NCBI GenBank assembly: GCA_030280995.1
Contig: JASXTE010000001.1
Span: 18,974,606 to 19,038,605 of the forward strand
Length of the DNA stretch: 64,000 nt
Direction: 5' to 3'
DNA from: Hemileia vastatrix
Taxonomy: Eukaryota; Basidiomycota; Pucciniomycetes; Pucciniales; Zaghouaniaceae
The position numbers were made by a program, and so were the translations under genes. The notes below the pieces were generated by a model. The model was not told where the DNA came from and searched no databases. It saw nothing but the letters and a program-made list of their open reading frames with translations. The first letter of the stretch is position 1. Each line of letters starts with the position of its first letter. Below are positions 34,112 to 44,001 of this stretch, one piece after another.

Positions 34112-34495
34112 TATCTATTTTCATTAGAAACCACCTTAATGGCAGGGAGTTTGCCCTAAATTTAAAAAAAAATTAATTTTATTTTGGGGGATTGATTCCA
34201 TACATGAAGGGCTATCTGATGGTGGGTATTTTGTAGCTGTTACATTTTTCTTCACTGACTTTTATTTCTTAAATTTTATTTTTCATTTTTTATTTGTGCA
34301 TTGAATTATTAATCTTATTTTTTAATACTTTTAGGAGCATGCTAAAGAAATGTAATACTAATTTATAAGTTGTTATAAAAAATTGTGTAAGTAAGTGGTT
34401 TCCAAAAAAAAGTGCAGCACAGATATTTTGGACACCACTGTACTTTGTAATAAAAGACTTAATTTCTACATCACAAAAACTTTTCTAGTATATTA

Positions 34496-34692
34496 TGGGG
34501 TATCAAAGTTAGAAATTTTCCATTTCAAAATGCCTCTTTTTTCCACCAAATCAACCATGAAAATTTTTTAATATATGGCATATTGTACCCCAAAGCCACC
34601 TTTTTACTGAGAATTAAGTTCAAGCTTGTGTCTTTTTTTTGTGTTTTGAAATACCTCTTTTATAAAAATGAATTCCAAACTTTGATAACCCC
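34496..34692. mobile_element. TA-flanked miniature element (197 bp)
   Basis: Terminal inverted repeats TGGGGTATCAAAGTTAGAAA and TCCAAACTTTGATAACCCC, flanked by TA on both sides (34,494-34,495 and 34,693-34,694). There is no coding capacity. A relative is at 43,802-44,001. TA duplications point to the Tc1/mariner superfamily. Confidence 0.75.
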
Positions 34693-34756
34693 TATTATTT
34701 AATTAAAGTAACATCATTACCTTTTTTGTGTGCAGACACTTCAAAATTCATGTCAT

Positions 34757-35141
34757 TGATTTCCTCAATTTTTAAATCAAATTCTCTATGAATAGGCCAG
34801 AACCAATAATAGTACTCTAATCCCCATTAATTTAAAGGTAGATAAAAAAAATCTCTCAATTACTATTATTATTATTATATTTTATTTTTGAAAATAAATA
34901 GGTTATTTGATGTCACATACCAAATTTAGACTCTAATTGGTCTATTTTTGTCTTTGTGCATGAAATCTGCTATTATGGTTGATAATTGGGGTATTAGAAC
35001 AAGATAAATGGGTTATTTTTTATTTTATTATCCACTAGCTTGGGGGTTGGTGGATAAGAATCTTCTGCCATCAGATACAGGCAAGAAAAAAAAAGTGTGG
35101 TTCCCAAACGGGGAAGGTGAGTACTTTGACATACCCTATTG
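34757..35141. mobile_element. Degenerate miniature element related to 42,285-42,586
   Basis: The right part (GGTGAGTACTTTGACATACCC at 35,117-35,137) and internal words (TCTGCTATTATGGTTGATAA, GGGGTATTAGAACAAGATAA) match 42,285-42,586 in order. It also holds ATCCACTAGCTTGGGGGTTGG near 35,029, reminiscent of the hairpin in the element at 43,249. The left end is decayed. It includes an ATT microsatellite near 34,863. A short open frame here (35,008-35,208) is not considered a gene. Confidence 0.5.
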
Positions 35142-35854
35142 TATATATTTCATTTCTAGTTGCATGCTTACCTCATGCTTGTTTATGGATTTTATTTCGT
35201 TATTGTAAAGGAAGTAGAGAAAATTCAACAAACATGAAACAAGCAATGTAAGAAAAAATGAAGTGGCAATCCATATGACTCTTTTTCATCAATAGATGTG
35301 AATGATCATACTAATTTGATGTAGGAAAAGAGAATTATGAAAATAAACAATGAGATTCATCCAACTTTTTATTCTATATTAGAGTAATATACGTGTGTAG
35401 ATATCTATCGGTTAGGTCTAATATTCGAAATTCAGGAAAAATGCCATCATTGGGCTTTTGAAAATTCTAGATTTGAGATAGGAGTAAAACGTTAGAAAAA
35501 TCAAAATATCAAGTTTTTTATCCTATTAAATTTTTTGTATCTGTCACACCAAGCTTCTTTGAAGCCTTTTTTCCATTTAATTTCTGGTTGATATTACTCA
35601 ACTTTAAATTATAAAAATTAAACAGTTGTTATAGGGTTATCTCCCGGGTTGGGAGTTATTAATTATATAAAAAAAATTATTTTCACAAAAATTTCTTAAT
35701 TCAATTTTTGACTTAAACTTATTTTAGGAGTTATAAATTCTTTTGATCTTCTATTTATTGTGATTTTCTTTTCTAAACTAAAATTTTTTAAATTATATTT
35801 TTTAAGTAATCCTTATTCAGAGAAGATGTGTATCAAATTCCGTGTGTTTTTCCA

Positions 35855-36702
35855 GACCCTGAAGAATATTCCATGCAGCAGCGAGAAGTCTTCAATAGTG
35901 GCGTAGAGGCCTAGAAAGAGATGTGAGAGAGAATTAGAACGGATGATATACTCTTTTAGCTATATAGTGGATGAGCTTCTGTGGTTTTTTAGCATTCATT
36001 ACCATTAATTATAAATAAAAAAATACTATTTAACTTTTTGATTAATTTATTAGGGGGTGTCAAACATAGCAAATGTGGAAACACATTAAATTCATTTCTA
36101 GTCACAAAAAAAATAAGAATCCTATCTATATTATGTCATCAAAAGAAGGATATTTAACAGTAAACATAAATATAATTGAAATTTTATAAGCTATTTTTTG
36201 ATTGAAAAAAATGAGATATTCAAATGGCTGATTTACAATATTTGACACCCCCTATTATATATATAACATAAAAGATTACAAAAAACTACTCCCACATTTT
36301 CGAGAATAACTGGATCAAACCCTAACTGACCCCAACTGACTCCATATTGATTACATAGGGCTGCGCGTCAGCTGGATGAAGCCCAGCTGCATGCAGCAGC
36401 CTCGGCCAGTTTTTCTGATTCAGCATTGTATTCCATGCAGAGCATGGGTCACGCTATGCAAGTAATTTATAGTATTTTAAAAAGATGTTTAACTTATAAT
36501 TTATTTTAGTGATTTGAATATTATTCTGCTATTAAGTGAAGCTTTTAAAGTCAAGATTGAATATTTATATCTTTTCTCTATGTTTTATAAAAAATGTGAA
36601 GTATTTGTCAGTTTTAAAACTGTTTTACTTCCAATAAAAACATGCAGTGGCGATGACTACATTAGTCAAATTCAGGAACGAGGTTTTTCTTGTCAACCTT
36701 AA
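35855..36702 (+). pseudogene. Possible exons of a degraded, unrecognised gene
   Basis: Three coding-like pieces lie on the plus strand. After a splice-acceptor-like TTTTTCCAG at 35,847-35,855 there is DPEEYSMQQREVFNSGVEA, then a TAG. A locally GC-rich stretch at 36,361-36,468 reads ARQLDEAQLHAAASAS and SALYSMQSMGHAMQ and ends at a GTAATT donor-like site. After a TTTTAG acceptor near 36,510 an open frame of 62 codons follows to TAA 36,702. A TA-flanked miniature element (36,053-36,252) lies between the first two. The phases do not join cleanly, so this is a weak call; no family was recognised. Confidence 0.3.
36053..36252. mobile_element. TA-flanked miniature element (200 bp)
   Basis: Ends GGGGGTGTCAAACATAGCAA and ACAATATTTGACACCCCC are inverted repeats, flanked by TA (36,051-36,052 and 36,253-36,254). 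The interior is AT-rich without a gene. The termini resemble the GGGGGTATCAA ends of the other TA-flanked elements in this window, so it belongs to the same broad group. Confidence 0.75.
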
Positions 36703-36903
36703 GACATCAAAAAAAATATCATCACATTTCGTCATTCAGCTTCTATCTCATAATGTCCCAAAAGATATTCTTTAGGTTGATTATGACTGTTGAAACCTAA
36801 AAATAAAAAAATACTTCATCTAATATGCCAAAAGTCTTTCTAAACTACACTACATTGAGAAATGAAGGCCACCTGAAGAATGGAAAAATTACCTTGAGAA
36901 ACT

Positions 36904-39082
36904 TTAATAAATTGAGTTTCTATCAGTGGAATACCTCTTTCCTTCTTCCAAATCCTCCAAGATAACATTATTCTGATATTCACATTTCATTGAAAGATTT
37001 CCATTTTCTTGGCCATGCACCAATAACATTTGAGGAGATATCGTTTCCTCTTTGCTGTCTTGAGAGAACCCAGAGGACATTTTATTTTTTAAGTGCTTAA
37101 TCCTAGGCTGTCTTGACTCCAAGGCTACACCCAAATCCTGCTCAATATTTGTAAAAACTTCTTGATCAATGCGGACACCTTGCATTGAAATTCCTGAAAA
37201 GATATTGTGCTAAATATTTCAAATTAAATTATTTAGTATTCCTTGGATGAACCCACACTATTTCTATAGTGATTGCTAAGATCATGATAAGATAAAAAAA
37301 CTTACTGAGACAAAATCGTTCACAGGTTTTCTATTTTTTGATGTGGCAAACATGTTCTTAATTGCTTGACGGGAATTCAAAGTAATCAACTAATTACAGA
37401 TATGCATCATGAAAAATTTATTAATTGGACGAAATTGAAATATGACATCATACTATCCAGCAAGAAATGTATTTAAAAATACTCACAATAGATAATAAAT
37501 AAAGTTGTGCTGAGGGAAGTCTGATTCAAATACCAATTAAAATGGTCAGTGAGTGTCTTCAAAGATTGATATAAACTAATGTGAACTCACCCAAGTGCAT
37601 AGATGGTGCCAAGTCCTACATGCCTTAAAAGGCCGATTGAAATGATTGCTAGGGATGTCGTAAGAAAGCTGTTCATATGTTCATGCAAATCGCAAAACAG
37701 AAGTTTCTTGATCAGTAAAAGATCATTATATACGTCCAAGAACTAGCAAGAAGGAAAAAACCCTTACTTCGTTTCAAAGCTGAGCAGTATGATTTGATTT
37801 ATAAGTCTTTTTATTGTTTATAAAAAGGAATAGAAAATTTACAAATCATGATTGAGATTTTTTAAATATAGGTAGTAACGAATTAGCAAGAAAACATACG
37901 ATTTAGTTTGTGAAAATTTTGATCGCTGGGCTTTCAAGAAATAAACCAAACATCCTGTTATCACAACATCTGTTAATATCTGTTAATAAAACTTGTAGTG
38001 AGTAGCTTCTTTAAATTACATCTTTCTTTTTGCTGGTAATAGTTTACTTACAGCAACTACTAGCACCCTATAATGATTGAAGGAAAAAATGTTAAAATCT
38101 CAAGGTTTAAATTTTATATACTTCATTTTTAAGTACTACTTACAAATATAATAGAAGGGTGTAGTCAATGCTTGAGTAATGATCGATTCGGAGAAGTTGG
38201 TAACACATGCAAGCACTCAATCCCAAATGAAATAATGTAAATAAACAGGCAACCACAGTAATGAAAACATTTCTGTTTGAAAGGATGAACAATCGATAAC
38301 TGAAAAAAAAATGTGCTGTGACCAATTTTTTAGTGAGACTTTATCCATTTTTTGAAAGGATAAGTGAGATAGTGAGGAAAGGTGCACAACATATTGATAC
38401 CGACCTATTGTAAAAAAACCGCGATTTAAAAATGCATGTATCCTAATTTAAAAGATGGTGTATAAGCTTGATTTTTAAGAGTATCATAGACTTATATTAA
38501 AGTTCCAAAACGGAAAACAAACCCAAAGGCAGGAATAGTTTGGTCCACTATAGTGTAGTTTCCGAATCCCAGTACTGCGTAATGGTAAAGTATAGAAGTA
38601 AACACCCTGTGCAAATGAGACACGTCATGTTAATCAAGCTTTCGATACCAATCAGAACGTAAAAGGGTATTGTTTTTCTTTCGTTAGAAAAGAAATATAT
38701 AGATATTTCCATTATTACACACCCAGTATGTAATAGTGACACAGTGATAACGAAGTAGACCAGCCACTTTGTGTAAAATGTGTCCTGGGGGAAGCGATGA
38801 AGCACTCGAACACCTTCAGCGACTACCATTCCTGTCAAGAGAATAAACAAACCATTAAGTCGATTATTCTTTAGTCAAATTAGAAACAAAGGTGAGTTTA
38901 GGCAATCGCCTCAATCGGCTTTTGCAAAAAATTTCTCTGTTCACCACTTGAAATAAAAATCCAAGTTCAGTCTCACCCCCAAACCAAGCTGCAGCGTAGC
39001 CCCCGGCCAAAAAACCAGGTAACACGTTTGTTAAAATGTCAGAGAGTTGTTTTTTGCTGGCGGTTGAAATTGTGACATTCAT
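36904..39082 (-). CDS. Seven-helix membrane protein of the DUF6534 type, about ten or eleven exons
   Basis: Exons seen on the minus strand: 38,977-39,082 (MNVTISTASKKQLSD), 38,723-38,831, 38,523-38,606, one unresolved near 38,350-38,450, 38,144-38,299, 38,052-38,067 (16-bp microexon), 37,900-37,979, about 37,591-37,720, 37,487-37,520, about 37,306-37,393, and 36,904-37,193. Splicing gives the family hallmarks in order: GMVVAEGVRVLHRFPQDTFY, HTGVFTSILYHYAVLGFG, SYRLFILSNRNVFITVVA, ILTDVVITGCLVYFLKAQRS, LITLNSRQAIKNMF, then a hydrophilic C-terminal tail. Donors are GTGAGA, GTGTGT, GTAAGT, GTATGT; branch-like TTAAC occurs. Unlike its surroundings it has normal GC and CpG. Its function is unknown; it is expected in a membrane, and basidiomycetes carry many paralogues. 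Exon 4 and some phases are unresolved, so a recent lesion cannot be excluded. Confidence 0.8.
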
Positions 39083-39412
39083 AGTTATGGTGAAAAGATT
39101 CTTGTAAAAAAATCGATGAACAAATTTTTTGAAAAAGTAGAAAAATGGTAAATATGTGAAAACGTGCGATCGGGTTGATGTAGTTTATATTGTTCTTTTT
39201 TCTATTTCCCTTTTCCATCTTTATGTTTTTAGTTTTTCTATTTGATGCCCGACCACGCTGATGCTACATACTAGGTTGTGATTTGTGGCGCTATATGTAT
39301 TCTGTGTTATTCATCCATACCTATCCAGATTTAGCGAGACTCTACAGACTCAACATAATTAACACTGGGTGTAAACAGGGTACTATTATCAGAAATTCCT
39401 CTCAATCTGTTT

Positions 39413-40435
39413 GACCCCGGTATTGAAAAACACCTTGTTTCAAGCCACCTTTTTAAGTCCCATCTCCATCCACCCTCCGTGGCGCTTAGTGGCGCGTTCA
39501 TACCAAATACCCCTCCCTCAACCAAGATTTTCGTCCCTTGTGACTGAGCTCCGCTCCTTGAGACGTGTAACCGCCCTCCAAACTCGTCATCCCACCCATC
39601 ATCGCACCCTTCCGCTCCGCGCCAGCCCTCCATCACGTCACAACCAGTTAGACCTCAAGGGGAGCTTCTAGAAAATCTGTGCCATGATTGTTGATTACTT
39701 TTTGGAGCAAAATCTTATGAAAAGTAAGGGCTGATGAGTTGTAAGACGTTGAGTGCAAGTCAGAGTATCAGAGTTAGGGGAAGTAAAGAGTTTGTAAAGA
39801 CGATTAAGAAATAAAATCGTGAGACAGTATTATATTTCAATGTGGGCAAACAGGAAATATATTTAAGCAGAGACATTTGGGCAGTGTAAAGAGTTTGTTT
39901 CTATATCATGGTTTTGAGCAAAGCAAGGTTCATGCTACATTACTGCTCTGTTATAATTACATCTATTTAAGAAAAGCCTGTGGGTTTTCGGAAAAAAAAT
40001 TCTTCTACTCGCCCCTGAATGTGAGTTTAGACCAGCTAATCTTAAGGAGTTAGAGTTGGAACTATTCAAGAGTTCAGCAAACCAAGTCTTACATACTGGG
40101 TGGGGTAGAAGTGAAAAGAAATCTCAGAAAGCCACATAATTTTCTCAATTATCTGTAACTCTTGGAACGGCGCAATTCAAATATATTGCGACGATGTCTT
40201 AAAACTAAAGCCGTACAGTTAAAGTATAATCACTTTTCAGTGTAGGTGAGGGTAGGACGTAATAGAGTGTTGGCGCGGAGCGGAAGGGTGCGGTCCTGGG
40301 CGGGATGACGAGATTAGAGGGTGGAACTCAGCCACAAGGGACGAAAACCTTGGTTGAGGGACGGTATTTGGTAGGAACGCGCCTCTAGGCGCCATAAAAT
40401 AGGGCTCACCTAAATATTTAAAACAGGGATCGACC
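39413..40435. repeat. 1-kb inverted-repeat structure upstream of the membrane-protein gene
   Basis: The left arm (39,413-39,640) and right arm (40,245-40,435) are reverse complements over about 180-200 bp. They include a 21-bp exact block (39,603-39,623 against 40,272-40,292) and blocks around CCTCAACCAAG, TTTTCGTCCCTTGTG and GGCGCGTTC. The arms are GC-rich and CpG-rich, unlike most of the window. The 600-bp centre shows no gene. It could be a non-autonomous DNA element with long terminal inverted repeats, or two oppositely oriented copies of one repeat. I found no clear target duplication. Confidence 0.75.
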
Positions 40436-41547
40436 AATTGGAATCGCCGGCTGTTTGTAGGCTGTGTAATTTACTACCATTGAGGCTTTTGGGGTATGGT
40501 AGGGTGTTGTAGCTCGGGATGAAATTTTTTCTAAATTTCCAGATATGTCAACTTGCCATGCTGAATCAATTGTCGATACTTTTTAAAAATCGACGCTCCT
40601 TGGGTGTTTCGACAGACAAGCAAAAAATAACACATTTTTAATGGTATTTCGACTTTTCACCAGTAAATGTTGGCCCACTCAGCAAACTGCATACATTCTC
40701 TGGCCCTGTCCCATCAATACCTTTCCCTCCCACAAGATCTCAGCCATTCCTTTCGGCTCATCCATCACTGGACGCTCAAGAGGTTGGACGATTTTGTAGT
40801 GGATTCAGGAAGGAACGAGTTAGATCCATCAACGTACACAGTATTAACACAGCATGCAAAAGGGCGTGGATTAGCAAAAATCCACATATAATAAGATTAC
40901 CGGCGGTTGCAGTTTTTGGTCAAATCAACATATAAATTTTTATTGTAAGTCTGCAGGACTCTCCTGAAACCTTCTAGAAACAACCTTGAACAATTTCAGC
41001 CAAGATTTATGCGCTTATTTGGCTAAAATGTGCGACTGCGAGTAAACCAACATGATGTGGATTTTGCAAATCGACGCCTTTTTGCACGCTGTGCAATAGG
41101 CTATATGCATTTGTAGTTAAGCGCAAAATGGTATTGTATCTTCTATTATCACATTCCTGTTTATCAGTCCTGTTACATTGTCATCTTCCCATTCATTTTT
41201 GTTATTACGTTATCCTAGCTTTATTGCTTGAGATATCATACTACTACAGATTTGAACTACACTCTTGCACAATAGGGTTTAATAAGAGAGGCTTTATTTT
41301 TTTCTGCATAGCCTTTTTAATTAATCATTTGACTTGAAACTTCTTTTGTTTCCACAATTTTCAGCCAATCTGTGAAGTTCATCTACCTCTCTTTCTTTAA
41401 TGCTATCATGGTCAATGAGGATAAAAATAAAACCTTTATTATCTGTCCGCTTTTAAGCTGTTTTCTTAGTTGTCTCCTTCGGACAACTTGTCTATTTCAC
41501 ATCATTATTATATTGTTAATACAGCATCTAAAAATGTCATTATGTGT
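40436..41547. other. CpG-bearing intergenic region with one weak open frame
   Basis: Base composition remains closer to that of the membrane-protein gene than to the repeats. An open frame at 40,667-40,891 (+) encodes 74 residues beginning MLAHSANCIHSLALSH and containing LDPSTYTVLTQHAKGRGLAK. I do not recognise it and see no flanking exons. The word AAATCGACGC occurs twice (about 40,587 and 41,067). From about 41,130 onward the sequence becomes AT-rich again. Confidence 0.35.
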
Positions 41548-42131
41548 CACCAACTGTGGGCACCTGAAAGCAGGTGCCAACCCCTATTTTTGATTTGATT
41601 CAGTTTTAGCTCAGCTGTGAGCGCAAAATACGGGAGGTGGACTTGCTAGTAAGTCAGCAATTTTGAACCCTAATTAACCCAGAAATGGAGCAAAAGTTGG
41701 GGTATTGATAAAGCAACCAAAGATTAAGGGTGAACCTTTACTGAAATTAACTAGAAGACAAATTGAAACTCAATTGAAGCCTAATAGGTGTCAACCATCG
41801 ATTTTCGCTGAGTCACTGGTGAGGCAATGCTAAGTCACTTCTGAGCCAACTTGCAGTAAATTTTGGTTAAAAGTCAGTGAGAGATCAGCAGGTTTTTATT
41901 TAGACTTTATGTAATAGTTCAGTCTGAGTTCCATCTAAGTTATGATTGCAGACTTACAAGAAAATCCCTCCCCAAATATTTTGTGGTGTGCAACTCTTCT
42001 TAGAAGAGCACAAGCTGAACATTGGATTGGGCATGACAGGTTGCACAGCAACAAATCTGATTTACCCTTGAAGTACAAATAGATTAAAGGATTGGCACCT
42101 GCCAGCATGTGTAAGGTGGTTTTTTGTGGTA
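41548..42131. mobile_element. CACTA-like miniature element of a second type, interrupted by another
   Basis: The left end CACCAACTGTGGGCACCTGA contains a hairpin GGCACCTG-AAAG-CAGGTGCC. The right end GGCACCTGCCAGCATGTG..TTTTTTGTGGT matches the right end of the intact 206-bp copy at 61,179-61,384. The interior shares TTTAGCTCAGCTGT and CTCTTCTTAGAAGAG-like words with that copy. The element 41,619-41,988 is inserted in the middle. Confidence 0.7.
41619..41988. mobile_element. Diverged CACTA-like miniature element 3, nested
   Basis: The left end GCGCAAAATACGGGAGGTGG is followed by ACTTGCTAGTAAGTC (damaged palindrome) and TTGAACCCTAATT, the latter shared with the right end of the 4.56-kb element (complement near 8,670-8,690). 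The right end has GTTCAGTCTGAGTTCCATCT, then CCCTCCCCAAATATTTTGTGGTG, as in 32,761-33,021. Flanking TGT/TGC fits a 3-bp duplication with one change. It is longer (370 bp) than the other miniature members. Confidence 0.65.
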
Positions 42132-42284
42132 CACCTCCTAATGAAGGGCATCAATGTTCTGAATTTTCTAGAAATCCCACTCTGAATTTCTAAGAAACTT
42201 ATGAGAGAAACCCCTATATAGAATCTTGAAAAATATGAATTTTAGGCAAAGAAGAATCAAAATTAATATGAAATTCATACAATT

Positions 42285-42586
42285 GGGGGTATCAAAGTAC
42301 TCCAATCTGCCATTAAATTTATGGAAGATAAAAAATGAAATACCTAAATTATCTTCTTCCATTTTTTTTTGACAATAACTTGGTTATTTGGTGTGGGATG
42401 TATCAAATTTTGACTTAAATCAGACATTTTTTTGATGGTATCTGCCATTATGATTTATTAGGGTATTAGAATGAAATAAATGAGTAATTTTTATTTTTTT
42501 ATTGACTAAAATTCCATGAATAATGTTGGATATGGGCAAAAAAAGAGCAGATCCCTAATGGAAAAAGCAAGTACTTTCATACCCTC
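42285..42586. mobile_element. Miniature element with GGGGGTATCAAAGTACTCC ends (302 bp)
   Basis: Inverted ends GGGGGTATCAAAGTACTCC and AAGTACTTTCATACCCTC with TA after the right end. There is no coding capacity. It is related to the decayed copy 34,757-35,141. The left flank is less clear. Confidence 0.6.
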
Positions 42587-43248
42587 TAATAATGATGTGG
42601 TATTTTAAATAGTCATTTGCATGATAGTTATAAAATGGTAGAGTTTTGTGATGATATAAATATCTTAACTATCCCACAATCCTATGAAAGATAGAGTTTT
42701 ACTGTAAAAAGCCAGAGCCTGAAAAGCATATTGTTGTCTTCCAGATGTGGCTAGACATTTTTTGGAGTATTTATAATAGTTTCAGGGATTTTGCAGGTGA
42801 TTGAATGGTTGTAATTTTTTGATTCTTTATATATTACTTATCACCAAAAAAAATCAGGAGGGGTGGGTCCTGCATGGGTGTCCTCACTGAGGTATTTTTT
42901 TGCACTGCATTTATCCTGCATATGATCTGAATTCAACCAGTGATTAACCATCATTTGACCAGCACTCATATTGTAATTTTAATTTATCTTTCTGTAACAT
43001 TTTACTGAGCTTTCTAGTCACTTTCCCTTCTCATGAAAATTTATCACCATTATTCTCCCTGATAATGATTTACCTTACTCACTTTCTAGAACCCACAAAT
43101 ATCTTATTCTGTGAATTAGGTATATTTTGACTCAACTCAATTGTATACTTCACTAAATTTTATCTTGGAGCCTACCTCTACAATTTGGTGATTCTTTTTT
43201 GAACTCATTTTAATCTCAAAATATCAAAATATGATTATTATTACAATA
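42587..43248. other. Unannotated AT-rich spacer
   Basis: About 660 bases between two miniature elements. No open frame above background, no repeat ends and no RNA gene recognised. Confidence 0.5.
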
Positions 43249-43692
43249 GGGGGTATCAATGTTCAGGGATCCGCAATTAGGGATCAGTAATTTTTTTTCC
43301 TGGGATCAGACATAACTAATTGCGGAAGATTCTTATCCACTAGCCCTGGGGCTAGTGGATAAGGAATCCATCTTAATGCATTATCCTGCCTCTTATACCC
43401 CGATTTCCGTTCCTACTTCCTGATCCCAAACTCATCACATCCATGATTGATTTGTATGCAATTCACATGACATATAATTGCAGATGTTATGAATGAAAGT
43501 ATGCCAAGATGTGTTTATGACAGAAAGTTGTCCGATATGTGGTTATGAAAAACTGAGTAGAAAAATGTCGGATAAGAGGTGAACATTGACATGCAAAGTG
43601 TCTAATAACCCAATTATTAGCAAAAATAATTGGGGTATGCAGATTATTTTCCGCAATTAATTTAATTGCGGATCGGTCAACATTGATACCCC
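43249..43692. mobile_element. TA-flanked miniature element with central hairpin (444 bp)
   Basis: Inverted ends GGGGGTATCAATGTTCAGGG and GGTCAACATTGATACCCC flanked by TA (43,247-43,248 and 43,693-43,694). Subterminal ATCCGCAATTA / TAATTGCGGAT also pair. At 43,332-43,363 there is a perfect hairpin with 15-bp arms, CTTATCCACTAGCCC and GGGCTAGTGGATAAG. This is the most complete member of its family; half-copies are at 46,490-46,659, 55,992-56,165 and 62,460-62,687. Confidence 0.8.
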
Positions 43693-43801
43693 TAAATATT
43701 TGAATGATGTCATTGGGATAATTTTTTTACAGAAAAAGAATATCATTTTTAATAGCACATTTTACAATATTTATCTACCCATTTAGTCTCTCTACATCAT
43801 A

Positions 43802-44001
43802 AGGGGTTATCGAAGTTAGAAATTATTAATTATTTAAAATTTATTTCACAACACAAAAAGAAAGCCTCAAACTTGAAATTCATTCTCAGTAAAAAGGTGT
43901 TTTAGGAGCACAATATGGCATTTTTTTAAAAAATAATCATGGTTGATTTGGTGGAAAAAGGAGGTATTTTGAAATGGAAGATTTCTATCAGTGATACCCC
44001 C
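43802..44001. mobile_element. TA-flanked miniature element (200 bp)
   Basis: Ends AGGGGTTATCGAAGTTAGAA and ATTTCTATCAGTGATACCCCC flanked by TA on both sides (43,800-43,801 and 44,002-44,003). The sequence is homologous to 34,496-34,692 in opposite orientation (shared words TGGTTGATTTGGTGGAAAAA and GAGGTATTTTGAAATGG). Confidence 0.75.

Larger units (their letters stand above)
33155..34440 (+). mobile_element. Tc1/mariner element 2 (about 1.29 kb)
   Basis: The right end ..AGATATTTTGGACACCACTG is followed by TA (34,441-34,442) and matches, inverted, the CAGTGGCTTCCAATATATCT end at 12,878. A weaker left end, CAGTGTCAACCATTACCCAT, is at 33,155. It carries the decayed transposase 33,331-34,111. 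The length fits the Tc1 group, although the middle of the transposase is replaced by a long hairpin. Confidence 0.6.

Noticed and set aside
40667..40891. 74-codon open frame as a confident host gene
   Set aside because: It has normal composition but no family, no flanking exons and no supported start, so it is only mentioned in the intergenic entry.
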